Of a stretch of DNA of 64,000 nt, positions 1-11,226 are shown piece after piece. How positions within the stretch are numbered: the stretch's first letter is position 1; each line of letters begins with the position of its first letter. This stretch comes from Oegoconia quadripuncta. Taxonomy: Eukaryota > Arthropoda > Insecta > Lepidoptera > Autostichidae. The stretch covers positions 27,398,836-27,462,835 of the forward strand of contig OX438748.1 in the NCBI GenBank assembly GCA_949316235.1. The letters run 5' to 3'. The position numbers and the translations under genes were made by a program. The notes beneath the pieces are model-generated. The model was not told where the DNA came from and ran no database searches. It saw nothing but the letters and a program-made list of their open reading frames with translations.

Positions 1-1119
1 CTAACCGACAACATGCATTTAGCAAAACGCACAAGTGGCATCTATTCGGTATCGCTTGTAAACTACACCCAACCTTTCTCGTTTTACTTTTCCTTTTACT
101 AAATTTTTATCTCAAGAATCCCTGGGATTACTTCGTTGCCGATTTAAAACGTAATTACGAAGACTTATTCCCGAGACTTAATTACCAATTTTTCCCTTCA
201 ACTTATTCACCATATTTTATAGTAACAGACTTTTTCTGATATCATTTTGGGGATCACCTTAACTTCATCAAGCTGGTGCTTAACCTATTTAGGTTCTCAT
301 AAAGTCATAATAGTCAAGTCGTCAACGGATTTAAAGATTTTAGGTAAAAATCAAGGCTTCAATTTTATCAAACTGAACTAAGAAAAATAGAATAATTAAA
401 TTTTTGAAGATTTCTGCTATTACATACGATACGTATTATGCACATAACATTGACCTAACGATTGACTCGTAGGCCAGTGTCGATATAAGTAGATGATCTA
501 AGGACACCTTAACTAAACAAGACTAGAGAAAATTGTCATCTCTACAAAGAACACATATAAAGTGTTGAGCTATTTCGGTAATACCAGTTACTTATTTGAA
601 GGTGATATTAAAACCTCGTTCTCAAGCATATAATTTAACTGCAGATTGTTGGTTATTTATGACTGCAAATAGAGAATATAATCAATCAATCAATCTCAGC
701 CCACATCCACCTACTGTTGGGTATAGATATATTCTCCATTACGCCAAATCTCATGGTCCAGTACCAGTTGCATCTAATGCGAGCCCGCCAACTGTACGAT
801 ATCATTGGACCAACGAGCCGGCGGTCTGCCCACGGGTGTTGTCGCTCCTCTTGGCCGCTATTTTTAGAGTCTATCTCAAATAAATTGCTTATAAATATAA
901 ACTTAGACATTATTATAAAATAGATGGAAATGAAGTGATGACTAACAGCATTATGCAGTCACAAATTTTCCTACAGCGTGGACGATATGTCCTTGTAAAT
1001 GATGCAAATCGTGAGATGGAAGAAGCAGTTTCCAACATGGTCTTGTAACATACCACATTGTGTGTTGTAACAGACATAGCTTTGTATTATTAGATAGATA
1101 TAATGTCACGACTTTTATA
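1..1119. other. Unassigned AT-rich sequence
   Basis: No recognisable gene, RNA or repeat boundary was found. The short reading frames (for example 596-883) have no recognisable domain and no codon pattern that suggests coding. Confidence 0.5.
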
Positions 1120-1200
1120 CCAAACGCGGTAGTCAGAGATATCCCAAACATAGGCATAGCTTTGAATGTTCCAAATGTTATAGTTGGATGCTTGAAAATC
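1120..1200 (+). repeat. Dispersed repeat G, copy 1
   Basis: Contains GTCAGAGATATCCCAAAC, then a stretch (GAATGTTCCAAATG, GATGCTTGAAA) that aligns by eye with the reverse complement of about 12888-12960. A third copy near 54225-54320 shares GGTCAGAGATATCCCAAG. Family identity unknown; too short to classify. Confidence 0.5.
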
Positions 1201-2617
1201 ATATAGCTTTTCTAAGTCAGAAATCCATCGTCATTGAAACGCGAAAATTTATAGATATTTTTTGGTGGAAAGTTTACGACACTCATGGGGAGAGACGGAC
1301 TGGTTCAATTCTCTTTTCTTGACCGAAACAACACTGGTGGTAACAAAATAAATAACATAACAATTTTCAAATAAATTCCTCAAACCGTTACAGTAGGTAG
1401 GTATGTGATCTATAATGGAAAAATTCCATGAAAGATTGCATTTCTCAAAAATGCAATCATAAGGGGACAAAAGATTTCGATACATTCTCGTCTGTACAAA
1501 GATTTCAACAACACGCTGGGTACCTATATCGCGATTTTTGAATGGAACCCCAGAAATTGCGTTCCGTACGATCCAACAGGGATATTATACGGGAGAATGA
1601 TTTATATTTCTGCGGGAAAACTTTATGGCTATGGCCTCATATTGCGTTTTAAAGTCCGAAAGTTAGCATTTGAAATTTAAATTCCTCTGCCTTTGAAACA
1701 AATTGTGCTAGAATTTTGCGTTTAGTCGAGCTCGAGTCATACAATGCGTTAGGTTTAACGATGCGGACGAAATATTTGATAATAAAATACATAGAAAATT
1801 TTCTGAAATGGCAAATCATTGTCAGAAGTTTCATTGGCTATCGTATTCCTTACAGTAAAACGAAACAATGCGGCCTTCATACCGTTGAAATATAGAACAT
1901 GGTATCAACCCAGATACCAGAACCTTGAATAAAATAAGTTCTTCTATTTATTAACCAATCTGTTTAGATTCTCGCGTCCAACTAATTCGACAGATTAGGG
2001 TACCATTCCTAGTTTAAGAACCACTATTAGAGGTAATGTTTACCCTGTAAAGAAAAATGGCCCCCACGTTGTGAACCCACGACCCGTAAATAAAATGTGG
2101 TCTCGCTACTTAAGGGCCTGTTCCGCGCTATTAGACAACATACTGAGTGAAATATCCCGTGCTTGGAAGGAATTAGTTTCTGCATGTTGAAAGGTCAGAC
2201 ATAGACCATGGCTAGTTTACTCCTTTGTTTGTTTATTATCGATGATTGGTTTTGCGTTCTAAATGAATTAATTAGGAATTACGGGTATATCTTGAAATAT
2301 CTGTAAGATTGATTTTGATTTTTTTTGATGTTGATTGTATGGCGACTCTCAAGACATATACTTTGCCGTTTTTATTATTTTATTAGTAAAAGACAGAGCA
2401 CCATTTTAAATTTTGTGTTGACTCGGACTTTATTCATTTAGTGGAACAGGCTTTATAAAGATATACCATCTAGTCTAAGTGAGTGATAATCAATATGTAG
2501 AAAAATAATCTAGCACTAACTGCCTCATCTGCGGAAGGTGAATGAATAATGAGCATTATCGCGATCAATTCATCTATATTCGCAACTAGTTACCTTTCTA
2601 CCTTCTTGGTTTAACAA
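1201..2617. other. Unassigned AT-rich sequence
   Basis: No feature recognised in this stretch on either strand. Confidence 0.5.
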
Positions 2618-2619
2618 TA

Positions 2620-2653
2620 TTGGTTTGCGCTAAAGCTGTTTAGCGCAAACCAA
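2620..2653. repeat. Perfect 15-bp hairpin, 4-nt loop GCTG
   Basis: Arms 2620-2634 and 2639-2653 are exact reverse complements around a GCTG loop. It lies three bases before a larger 50-bp hairpin with the same loop, suggesting two related fold-back events. Confidence 0.9.
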
Positions 2654-2656
2654 CCA

Positions 2657-2760
2657 CGGGCTATTATTATCTCTGACAACCGGAACACAACAATGCTAAT
2701 AAAGTTGCTGAACTTTATTAGCATTGTTGTGTTCCGGTTGTCAGAGATAATAATAGCCCG
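2657..2760. repeat. Perfect 50-bp inverted repeat, 4-nt loop, made of SINE A sequence
   Basis: Arms 2657-2706 and 2711-2760 are exact reverse complements of 50 bp separated only by GCTG. The right arm is SINE A in plus orientation (it contains TTGTTGTGTTCCGGTTGTC) and runs on into the SINE 3' part; the left arm is the same SINE segment inverted. This is best read as a snap-back duplication of a SINE fragment, not a transposon TIR. Confidence 0.9.
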
Positions 2761-2870
2761 TCCCCGAAATAAAATGGGGTTTACGTATGCTTCCCCCTTC
2801 GGCCTCATTCTCACTGAACATCAGGTGTGATTTAGCTCAAGTGCTAACCTGTTGTGCATAAAAAAAATAC
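2711..2870 (+). repeat. SINE A, 3' fragment
   Basis: Matches the SINE A body after its tRNA-like head: the CCGGTTGTCAGAGATAA block, a diverged GGGGTTT..TTCGGCCTCATT segment, ACATCAGGTGTGATT and a terminal TTGTGCATAAAAAAA tail. The head and first half are absent; their place is taken by the inverted arm at 2657-2706. Confidence 0.8.
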
Positions 2871-3305
2871 AAACTTACTAATACCAGAGGTCACGAGTTC
2901 ATCCCCAAGATGCTAATGTTTTAGTATGTTTCGTTATATCTCAATTAATTTGTAAATTGAATATTCCAATTTGTCGCAACTGACTGGCATCTAACATCTA
3001 ACTCTAGGTCATAATATTATCTGAATCTTTTCCATTCATGACCACAATAACGAAGCTTTAATACGAGCTTTAATGTCATCCATTGAAGTGCCTCTCTCAG
3101 TAACAGATAGTGTCTGCCAGAGATTGCATGCAAGCAAGACGACCATGCCACCCATCTGAGCCTGATTGTTATATATCTAGCGGACTGCTTTTTATAACTT
3201 GCCTGTTCGTTTCAGACCTAATCTTTATGTGCAAATCTGTCCAGCCGTGTTGGTGTGATTTGGGTATAATCATACAAAGTTTTGCATTTCTAACATTGGA
3301 TAAAT
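2871..3305. other. Unassigned sequence
   Basis: No feature recognised. The frame at 3110-3307 has no recognisable domain. Confidence 0.45.
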
Positions 3306-3830
3306 AGATAACAACATTTATTCACTGCACAGTACATACAACCAAAATAGAAGAACACAAACAATAAAATAAACCATTTGTAATTAACGCAACAGAATAT
3401 ATTTTTTTTTATGCATAACGGGTTGGTACTTGACCTCGATCACACCTGATGTTAAGTGAAGATGAGGTCGAAGATGGAAGCGTACTGACCCGGAAACGCC
3501 AACACATTTGGGGGACTGGCTATCTTATCTCTGACAACCGGAACACGACAATGCTATTTACATTGCTGCTTGGCGGCAGATTTAGATAAGATGGCGGTAG
3601 CTAGCCAGGCGGACATTTAAAATGCCCTACCACCAACCAATAAATAAATAAATGAAAGCATGACTTACTGACGTAAACCAAACAAGATTTTCCCAGTGAT
3701 GGGCTGTACCTACTGTGCACTGACATGGCTCTGACTCAGCATATGCTGCAGTACAGACAGTGGTCCATACCACAGCGCTGATTATTCTGCCAGTACTGTT
3801 TACTGAAAAACACACGCAACGCAACAGACA
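3306..3830 (-). repeat. Dispersed repeat I, copy 1, split by a SINE
   Basis: Minus strand. 3306-3400 and about 3641-3830 align with the plus-strand copy at 53770-53945: both have CAGTAGGTACAGCCCATC, an ATTTATTTATTTATT stretch and TTCTATTTTGGTTGTATGTA followed by GAATAAATGTT. The SINE A copy at 3401-3640 sits inside. The AATAAA near the end suggests the 3' end of a retrotransposed transcript or LINE; class unknown. Confidence 0.6.
3401..3640 (-). repeat. SINE A, head-less copy inserted in repeat I
   Basis: Minus strand, from the poly(A)/TTATGCATAACGGG tail to CCCTACCACCAACC. The tRNA-like head with its A and B boxes is missing, so this is a 5'-truncated retrotransposed copy. It interrupts repeat I, so it is younger than that repeat. 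Confidence 0.85.
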
Positions 3831-4649
3831 CATTAGTGGAATAGGACGAGTGGGATCACTGATTCAAATGTATTCCATGAGAGAACCCTATGTTATTATG
3901 CTTAGGGTTCAAATATAGACGACGATATCGATGCCGGCCCAACAAAAATTAAAACCGATAAATGAACCGAAACCGAACGAACTGAAAAGCAATCATAGCC
4001 TAAATTTGTTCTCTTGACTTCGGGAATTCAGTATAGTTAAAAACTATTTAATAAATCCTCATACTAATAGACACCTTAATAGAATTAAATTTAGACATAG
4101 GTTCGCTGAAGTGCGAAGTGAAGCCGTTGTTCAGACTTCAGTGTCTTGTGACAACGACTTCACTGTATCATGTGTAGATTTAATTTTAATTTCATTACCA
4201 GATATTATGTATACTGCATTCCTTTATTACGCTATAGTCGAGAAGATACTTTTAAAACAAGCTTTTAATACTTCATCATGATTATCACATATTACGACGA
4301 GACGTGTAACATAAAGCCCATTTTGGAGTAGCAGTGGCAATATTCTGGCTCTTCTTCAGGCCCTCGTTATCATTTGTAATGGAAAATGCTCAGGGCAACA
4401 AAATAAAATAGCGCAAATTCGACTATCTTCTATATATATCATCTATATATATCTAATTCCAGTTCCTATCCCGCTTCCAGCATCAGATCAGCTCAATGGT
4501 ACCAACATAAATATAGCAAATTTCAGCTCAAGACGATACCAGCAAGTAGTTGAAAAATGGTTTGCAAATTTTGAAATGGACAACTTATTACGCACATTGC
4601 AAGCTAAATAAAAGCTTGTAATTAAAAATTTGCTGGCGCGACTTGTTGG
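3831..4649. other. Unassigned sequence
   Basis: No gene or repeat family recognised. A weak imperfect stem at about 4119-4166 (GTGAAG..ACTTCAC arms, 20-nt loop) is the only structure noted. Confidence 0.45.
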
Positions 4650-4843
4650 ATTTTTTTTGATAGATCACACTATTACTTCCATTCTTTTCCATGGGACGTA
4701 TACAAGTATACAAAATGGGAAAAATGTATACAAGTATACACAAGAATAAATAAAAGCCCATTTGACGAAACTCTTTCGAGACGAGACGAAACGTCCCATT
4801 TGACGAAAAGAATGGACATAATAGTGTGATCTATCAAAAAAAT
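4650..4843. mobile_element. Small TIR element (MITE-like)
   Basis: Ends 4650-4688 and 4806-4843 are inverted copies (two substitutions and one T-run length difference) beginning TTTTTTTTGATAGATCACAC. Further inside, ATGGGACGT is also inverted (4690-4698 and the CGTCCCAT at about 4792-4799). There is no coding capacity at 194 bp. A degenerate AATAGTGTGATATATC follows at 4862. The superfamily is unknown and no clear target duplication was seen. Confidence 0.65.
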
Positions 4844-5784
4844 CATAAACCCTATCATCAAATAGTGTGATATATCTAAGTGTACGTTACACTACAAATT
4901 TATAGGTACGCAATATTGCGTGCAACGTAATGTTACATTGAGCTTTCATTATTGACCGACCATTAATGTAAAAAACGAATAAATCTTCCAAGTACACCAA
5001 TAAAAATACAATCAAATCAATCACATTCGTCAGTCTTTTTCTCTTTGTCGATTTCCTTTCTCGTGCCATACACAGAAGTAATAAAAAAAGAAGTATTTCG
5101 TTTTATTCACCGCAATAAAATTTTATTAATAGCCTGTGTGTTCTCTGTTAAAACGGTCCAAAGGTAAAATCTATTGGCGATCAAATACTGGCTCGTTTTT
5201 TCGGAAACACAATATTTCAAGCGGATTTTGTGTAGAGTAAACAATAATGGGAAACGGCCTGTTATATTTTTTTTACATTTTTCCCAACTATAGTTTGCGT
5301 TTCCAAACCATGTTATGATATTTGCGGCCGTTTAGTTGACAATTCGGGAATCCAATAGAGATTATAATAACAGATGGAGTACGATCTGTTATTATAATGT
5401 CATATTATCAAATCAAAATAAATAAACAAATATATATCAAATTAATAAACAAGGCAGCAAAATAATTATATTTTTACTGGTTTGGCGCTGCCAAAGATTC
5501 TAAGGTAAATTCATGCGCGCAGCACCCTTTCGATTTCCCAGTACAAGAAAAAATAAATAAAAGACGCATTAGATACAACTCATGAATATTGAGTACCTGC
5601 AACAACTTGCTTAAAATTGGCTAATTCTTGAAAATTCTTTTTTCCGTTTTAAAGACCTTCCGCATTTTTCCATACAATGAAATTATTATAAGCTTACAAA
5701 TATTTGCCCTACCGATATACCCTTAGCAAAACATAGGTTATGATGCCGTCCAGAGGATGAACATCTAATGGATAGACGTAAATA
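4844..5784. other. Unassigned AT-rich sequence
   Basis: No gene recognised. It contains one clean hairpin, annotated separately at 5361-5398. Confidence 0.45.
5361..5398. repeat. Perfect 15-bp inverted repeat, 8-nt loop
   Basis: ATTATAATAACAGAT (5361-5375) and ATCTGTTATTATAAT (5384-5398) are exact reverse complements around GGAGTACG. Its role is unknown; it may be a fold-back product. Confidence 0.85.
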
Positions 5785-5845
5785 TTTTAATCTGACTATT
5801 TTAAGCGTACCCAGTACATAATAAAGCGTTTTTGACTTTGACTAT
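5785..5845 (+). repeat. LINE D 3' end fragment
   Basis: CTGACTATTTTAAGCGTACC, then ATAAAGCGTTTTTGACTTTG, matches the last 60 bases of the LINE D 3' UTR seen in longer copies (for example 52430-52500). It is heavily 5' truncated, as expected of target-primed reverse transcription, and lies head-on to the minus-strand copy at 6003. Confidence 0.65.
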
Positions 5846-6002
5846 CGTGTTACCATAATTTACTTCTAGGACGCTTACGTGGCAATCGAGCTAAACGGGT
5901 AATTTTTAGCAATCAAACGCAAAATTTTTTGTGTGATATACGGCATCAGTTCAGACTTTCTGTATAACTTCACAGTATCTTCATATTTCACATATTGTAG
6001 TC

Positions 6003-6360
6003 CTCTACTTAAAGTCAAAGTCAAAAATGCTTTATTTTGTATGTACACAGAGTACACTTAACATAGTAAATTTTACATTTTTTAAGCTACTGCTTGTTCA
6101 AAGTGCAATTTTCCCCTGAGAAGAACAAGCAAGAAACTCGAAGGGTTGCTCTTTTAAAATCAAGCTGTGATTTTACATAAAGGTTTTTGTATTACAAAAA
6201 GGTTTTTATATTTCATTATTAATTGTGAAATAGCCTGGCATGCGAACGATCTGATTATGTCCAGGGATGATTATCATCTAAATAGTCTGATATTTTATAA
6301 TATGCTTTGTTAATAAGTTTCTGTTTTATAGTATCTTTAAATTTACTAGTCTATCTTTTT
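6003..6360 (-). mobile_element. LINE D, ORF C-terminus and 3' UTR
   Basis: Minus-strand 3' end of a non-LTR retrotransposon. Reading from 6360 the frame gives KAYYKISDYLDD..W then a stop, followed by a 3' UTR with AAGAGCAACCC/TTTCTTGCTTGTTCTTCTC, an AATAAAG-like signal and a TTTGACTTTGACTTT tail. The same peptide recurs at 52165-52250, and related YY.IDDYLGDK and YYSIDEFVNDK endings occur near 23600 and 8200. Only the terminal about 30 codons are present, so the clade (jockey/CR1 group) is inference. Confidence 0.75.
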
Positions 6361-6820
6361 GAAAAATGTCCTATAATCCGCACCATATTTAGCTTTGCTA
6401 GATTCTAGGAGACTATATTATCCGAATGCGTACTCTACGCGTAGGTACGAGAAACCGCGGCTAATTTAAAATGTAACCATAAACATAACGATTTATTCCG
6501 CCGCGAAGCCGCACCTAATTCATCCCTACTAAATTCCCACATAGTTTTTTCCAAGCATGCTCTTATCTTGCCCTCTTATTGAAACTAAAGCGGTCCCGGG
6601 GGCACTGCGGGGGATGAAAAATGGTCCGCTTTCACCCTGGGCCGAGGTACCAAAGATTATCTTATGAGGGATAAGGCAATTACGGGTGTTAGCATGGATT
6701 TATTAGGTTTTTTTCTTATGAATTTGACCTACTCGTACTAATGCTTGTGAAATTGAAAGCGTTTTGTTTCTATATGACGTGGTTTTATTACACACATCAA
6801 CAGTCTATAGCAACACTTAA
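6361..6820. other. Unassigned sequence
   Basis: Slightly GC-richer patch at 6575-6660 (GGTCCCGGGGGCACTGCGGG), without an ORF or a family match. Confidence 0.45.
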
Positions 6821-7111
6821 CCGCCTCCGTGGATCAATGTAAACAACATAGATTTTACGAACGGAGGTCGCGGGTTCGATCGCCAGCGGGGTACATGTTT
6901 AGTACTCGGTTTGGGCATTTTAAATGTTCGCCTGGCTAGCTACCACCATCTTATCTAAATCTGCCGCCAAACAGCAATGTTAATAGCATTGTTGTGTTCT
7001 GGTTGTCAGAGATAAGATAGCCAGTACCCCAATTGTGTTGGGGTTTCCGGGTCAGTACGCTTCCACCTTCGACCTCATTTTCACTTAACATCAGGCGTGA
7101 TTGAGGTCAAG
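6821..7111 (+). repeat. SINE A, nearly complete, fused to an RTE fragment
   Basis: tRNA-like head with CCGCCTCCGTGG..CAATGT (A box region) and GGTTCGATC (B box), then TAAATCTGCCGCCAA, CTGGTTGTCAGAGATAA and CATCAGGCGTGATTGAGG. The normal tail GTGCGAACACGTTGTGCATA is missing: after GAGGTCAAG the sequence passes directly into RTE LINE sequence, so the 3' end was lost or recombined. Confidence 0.9.
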
Positions 7112-7480
7112 AACGATACGAAAGCTCAAGATCACGCAACGAGTAATGGAGAGGGCGATGTTCGGGGTTTCACTATGTGATCTTATCCGGAATGAAGACA
7201 TCACTGACGTAGCCCAGCGGATAAGCAAGTCGAAGTGGCAGTGGGCAAGGCACTCGGAGAACTGTTGGCCGGTGGGGCATTAAAGTTCTCGAGTGGAGAC
7301 CACGCACCGGCAAGCGCAGCGTAGGCCGTCCACTTACAACGGACAGACGACCTGATAAAGGTCGCGGGAAACCGCTGGATGCAGGCCGCTTACAACAGGT
7401 CACTGGAATTCTATGGGGTAGACCTCTGTTTACCAGTGGACGTCCTGTGCCTGATATGATGATGATGATGATGATGATTA
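7112..7480 (+). pseudogene. RTE-like LINE, RT-ORF C-terminal fragment
   Basis: Frame starting near 7122 reads KITQRVMERAMFGVSL, then RNEDITDVAQRISKSKWQWA. These are the conserved C-terminal residues of endonuclease-reverse transcriptase ORFs of the RTE-like LINEs frequent in Lepidoptera. A frameshift and stop follow near 7280; in another frame WRPRTGKRSVGRPLT continues the same C-terminus. The fragment ends in a TGA/GAT microsatellite (7456-7478), the usual RTE 3' tail. A dead 5'-truncated copy. Confidence 0.8.
7456..7478. repeat. GAT microsatellite tail of RTE copy
   Basis: Seven consecutive GAT units directly at the end of the RTE fragment; interpreted as the LINE 3' tail rather than an independent microsatellite. 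Confidence 0.9.
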
Positions 7481-7492
7481 ACTGTTCTGTTA

Positions 7493-7552
7493 ACCCCAGA
7501 TGAAACTTCTTGTGTTTGTGTGTGTATCCAGTGTTTGTCCAGACGTATCTCA
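7493..7552 (-). repeat. Repeat O, terminal fragment
   Basis: AACCCCAGATG..GTGTATCCAGTGTTTGTCC..ACGTATCTCA resembles the terminal part of repeat O at 39885-39960 (AACCCCCGACG..TATCCAGTCCTTGTCC..ATGTATCTCA). Short and divergent. Confidence 0.4.
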
Positions 7553-7560
7553 TAATTCAT

Positions 7561-8139
7561 ATATTTATTGCATTACACATGTCATAGTTACAATTCATAG
7601 GTAAGTACTAATATACACATGTACCTTGTCAGGCATGGCAATATGGAGGAAAGGAAATGGTTATAATTTTTATGAAGCTACATATGTATGTTGCAAGTTC
7701 ATAGAAAGTGCTCCAATTCCACAGTCAATCAACAATAAACAAAAAATAACAAATTAAAAGTACACCCTATCCTATTTCAACGAATATAATAAGATGTCAA
7801 TAATATTAATAATAATAATAATAAATTGAATAAAATTAAATTAATCGTTAAAAGGACATAACGTAGATTTATACACTTGGCTTAGGCCCGTGCAAAATTT
7901 TACCTCCTTGGAGAGATTAAACTAATATAAACTATAATAATAATAATAATAATAATGCATAAATCCATTTTAGAATGTCAATTAAATTAATAATATCATG
8001 CGTAGGTACTTTCCTCTATGTGTCTATTTCGATGTATGCAATTTTATCTTTAATAATTTTGAGAAAAACATAGTCATTATCTTTGTCATATCATTCATAT
8101 TTACTACATTATACTACACCAGTTCGAAGTTTTTATCAT
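7561..8139. other. Unassigned sequence with AAT microsatellites
   Basis: No gene recognised. Short AAT/TAA runs occur at about 7800-7825 and 7932-7955. Confidence 0.45.
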
Positions 8140-8290
8140 TAACGAATTCATCTATGCTGTAATAAGATTTACCAATTAACAAAGACTTAAGCGTATATCT
8201 CTGTAAACCGCTTTTTTTATATTAAAGATTAAATGAGAGAACAGGTTTGCTATATATTTTATAGCTTTAACACCGTTGGTTTGGTCTATC
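8140..8290 (-). pseudogene. LINE C-terminal fragment (YYSIDEFVNDK type)
   Basis: The minus strand from about 8215 to 8120 reads KSLLIGKSYYSIDEFVNDKN..V then a stop. The YY.I.[DE][YF]..DK ending followed by a stop is shared with LINE D copies at 6250-6360, 23570-23640 and 52165-52250, so this is a related, more divergent element. No upstream RT motif is visible. Confidence 0.55.
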
Positions 8291-8344
8291 TGGAACATAT
8301 AATTCCTCGGCGATTTTCTAAATCATGACTTTGCTTTACCAGAT

Positions 8345-8735
8345 AACCTAATGAGGTGATTTTTTTTTAATGAATGACTGCCGCCTAGTGGTCCGAAGAT
8401 GGAATGGTGACGGTGAAATAAGATTATGTAATTCCAACGCACACTCCCCGAAATGCATCCTGTAAAAAACTGAGAGACAAGCGACTTTGCGACGGTGTTC
8501 AAGGCTCTGCAATTTAGCAGTCATAGAAATTATCACCTATGTGTCTAATGGCACGTCGTTCCACAGAATCGAGTGCAGCTAGTTGGTACTTGGCTGAACC
8601 ATCCCAAAGGTATGCAAGGTATTGACAGCAGTATGCACAAGCGGACCTGAGCCTGGTAAAGCACCAAAAGTTGTTTTGGTGTGAAATATCGCCTGACCTG
8701 ATCACATCATCAGATATGGAATATATTCCCATTCA
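8345..8735 (-). pseudogene. CR1-like LINE, RT-ORF C-terminal fragment
   Basis: Minus strand, two overlapping frames. One has the end of the RT thumb region (WDGSAKYQLAALDSVERRAI). The other has the terminal region (EHRRKVACLSVFYRMHFGEC, then LISPSPFHLRTTRRQS). This residue order (ALDxVExRA..HRRxVACLxxFYR..PPSPFHLRTTR) is typical of CR1-type ORF2 C-termini. The frame change near 8514-8536 and the A-rich end at about 8361 show a dead truncated copy. Shorter versions lie at 38345 and 51691. Confidence 0.75.
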
Positions 8736-9154
8736 GCCACTTATGTCTAGGTATTCATAGATCAGGAACAATGTACTATAGTCCGCGATATCAATCCACT
8801 TAAGCCTGCAATACATAACTATTAGACATGGTAGTACAGTGCAGAACACTGATTGCCTGCTCTAAAACTAATTTTACCGATATAACGTTATTTGAATCGA
8901 TACTACCTTGATATTCCAGTCGCGTACCTTACTGTACAGTAACACATAAATGCAATAACTTGGATTAGATTCTCACCCTACATATAAGTTAGGGTGGGGT
9001 ACTAATAAATTTATATGCCATGCTCCCATAACCGGGAATTTATGTAGCTCCAGTGTAAAGATCGAAACAGGATATGAATGGGCTTGGACCGCTCCCATTT
9101 TGGTAATCGGAATTATGTAATCAATTGTAACATTTGATAATAAACTAGATTTTT
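8736..9154. other. Unassigned sequence
   Basis: Between two CR1-like pieces. No frame or family recognised. Confidence 0.45.
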
Positions 9155-9245
9155 TTTTATGATTGACTGGATTCGCGTTTAACCACAATCTCACCTGATG
9201 AAAGTGACGATGTGGTCGAAGATTAAGCACGCGATCCCAGTAAAT
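9155..9245 (-). repeat. CR1-like LINE 3' end fragment
   Basis: Minus strand; ACTGGATTCGCG..CACAATCTCACCTGATG..AGTGACGATGTGGTCGAAG matches the 3' UTR of the CR1-like copy at 51890-51966. It carries the LINE counterpart of the SINE A tail and starts with a poly(T) run. Confidence 0.75.
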
Positions 9246-9356
9246 GTTTATTTATTTAATTTGTTTATTTAATTAATAATGATATTTAGGTGTTTCCCCG
9301 AAACAATACAAGTACAATATTGTTTAATGTAAAATGTTGTTTTTTTTTTAAATATT

Positions 9357-9567
9357 AAATAAATAAATATTTCGGACACTTACATACACCAATCATCTAG
9401 TCCCATACTAAGCAAACGGATAAACATATATAAATATTTATATAAACATCCAAGACTTGGGGATATATGTTCGTATTCATCACACAAACATTTACCCCTC
9501 GCGGGTTTCGAACCCGCAACCGTTGGTTTCGCTGATAGGATCACTATCCACTACACCAATCGGTCGT
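9357..9567 (-). repeat. SINE C, near full length
   Basis: Minus strand. The tRNA-like head ends near 9567: ATTGGTGTAGTGGATAGTG (A box TGGTGTAGTGG) and GGTTGCGGGTTCGAAACCCG (B box). The body is ATGTTTGTGTGATGAATACG, then GCTTAGTATGGGACTAGATG and TAAGTGTCCGAAATATTTAT. The anticodon-arm-like section does not fold into a proper tRNA, so this is a SINE head, not a tRNA gene. Confidence 0.85.
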
Positions 9568-10067
9568 CTGTTTAACGTTTAACAAATTTAACGTAATAAC
9601 TTCTTGTTCTTATTACGTAAAAATGTGGTAAAACGATTGAATATTAAAAATAGTTTTTTTGGGTTCTTTTACAAATAATCTGCCTCGATTCCCCGATAAT
9701 GTCCCGATTTTAATTAGTCCTCTCTTCCAATTTCCCCACAAATCACGGAATTTTCTCGTAATTGGCAGCACTGCGTGTACAAATTTGATAGGTTATAAAT
9801 AATACAATGGGCTAAGATAAAGTGAGATAACGTTATTCCGCGTGTAGCCGTATCCCTTTCTATTGCGCTCTTTAGCTCAAGGTGCTTAACGAAAAAGTAC
9901 ACAGTAGCGCCGTCTAATAGCAATATAACAAACATAAACATTTCTAATATAATTCATTCCCTGTATACGAGTATGTAATAAAGAAACTTTATACAAGTGG
10001 TCGATGATCGTGAACCATGGTCGATGGACGAGTGAATCGTTTAAAAAACGTAATAGACCTTCTGAGG
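9568..10067. other. Unassigned sequence
   Basis: No feature recognised. The minus frame at 9714-9941 has no recognisable domain. Confidence 0.45.
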
Positions 10068-10242
10068 AGTGTAAGTTTTGTTTCGACTAACTTTACTACG
10101 GCGTTCACGTTTACGTGAAGATTTGTATGGAGAAATGTGCAGCGCCTCTAGCGGATAGTTTGCAAAACGATTTTTTTCATAGGGACTTTTTTCGTAAACG
10201 CGAACGCGATGGTAAAGTTAAAAACGAGACGAAACTTACACT
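10068..10242. mobile_element. Fold-back MITE-like element
   Basis: AGTGTAAGTTTTGTTTCGAC (10068 on) is the imperfect inverse of the segment ending CGAGACGAAACTTACACT (10242). Further inside, CGTTCACGTTTACG pairs with CGTAAACGCGAACG, giving arms of about 50 bp around a loop of about 70 bp. It has no TIR-type transposase; superfamily unknown. Confidence 0.65.
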
Positions 10243-10431
10243 TCGCACACTGATCGAAACAAGCGCCGCCGTGATTTCACGTAGTCCAAATTTTTCGAAA
10301 TGAATGGATCGATTCTATGGAAACTTTATACATATAAGCAGGATACATGGATTTACAACGTTAGTAGAAAACATTTTAAAATATTGAATTAATAATAATA
10401 ATAAATAAATAATGTATAATAATATATAAAT

Positions 10432-10692
10432 ATCTTTGCACATACACACAGCGCCATCTAGTTCCACACTAAGCAACTAGGCTTGTATTATGGATACCAG
10501 ATGGTTGATAAAACAAACACAACACAAACACATTTTTTTCTATAAATAAATACATAAATAAATGAAAAACATCCATAACTCGGGAACACATGTCTGTATT
10601 CATCATACAAATATATGCCCCTAGCGGGATTCGAACCCGCGACCTTTTGGTATAGCAGTCAGAACTTTTAACCACTACACCAAACAGGTCGT
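10432..10692 (-). repeat. SINE B, near full length
   Basis: Minus strand. Head: CCTGTTTGGTGTAGTGGTTA (A box) and CGCGGGTTCGAATCCCGCTA (B box GGTTCGAATCC). Body: CATATATTTGTATGATGAAT, then ACTCGG/TTATGGATGTTTTTCA, CAACCATCTGGTATCC and TAGTTCCACACTAAG in inverted sense. The tail is AT-rich TAATAATAAATAAAT at the low-coordinate side. Confidence 0.85.
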
Positions 10693-11226
10693 TTAAAAGA
10701 ATATATTGTATTTTTTCTGTTACTATGGAAAACTTATAATTGCTCTACTGTCGTTTCAATGCGCTTTTTTGAAAATGTTCTCTACAAAATTTTTTGATCT
10801 AATTTATTCGTTTCAAAAAATTTGGACATGAAAGTTTGTATGAAATGCCCTGCGGGGTAAACCGTGTTAAAAGTCATACTGTATTTGTGTGACTTTTCTT
10901 TCTAGTACGTTGATGGAGCTGTGTAGTATTGTGAAATATATGCGACTAACTCATACAATTTCAATATACACAATATGTCACAATAATCGAAACAGATTTC
11001 AATGTTCATTGATCATCTCCCGAAGACGTTACATCTAAATGGAAATTGAAGCGAATGGTAATAACCTGATTCGCTTGCTTAATGGGGCCCGCGACCCAAT
11101 TGGTAAGATAATGACGTATCAATTGGGAACTACAGTTTAGGGTCGACGTTCCCAATGTGACTGAGAAATAAGAATATAATCAACCCCATTCTTCTCTTCT
11201 TATGTGTCAAAAAGACATGACAACTT
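10693..11226. other. Unassigned sequence
   Basis: No feature recognised. Confidence 0.45.

Noticed and set aside
7800..7956. CRISPR-like spaced repeats
   Set aside because: Simple AAT microsatellites only; no array of equal spacers anywhere, and the DNA is eukaryotic.
9480..9567. tRNA gene with A box TGGTGTAGTGG and B box GGTTCGAAACC
   Set aside because: The same head is attached to a constant SINE body in every copy and does not close an acceptor stem; annotated as SINE heads (also for SINE A and SINE B).
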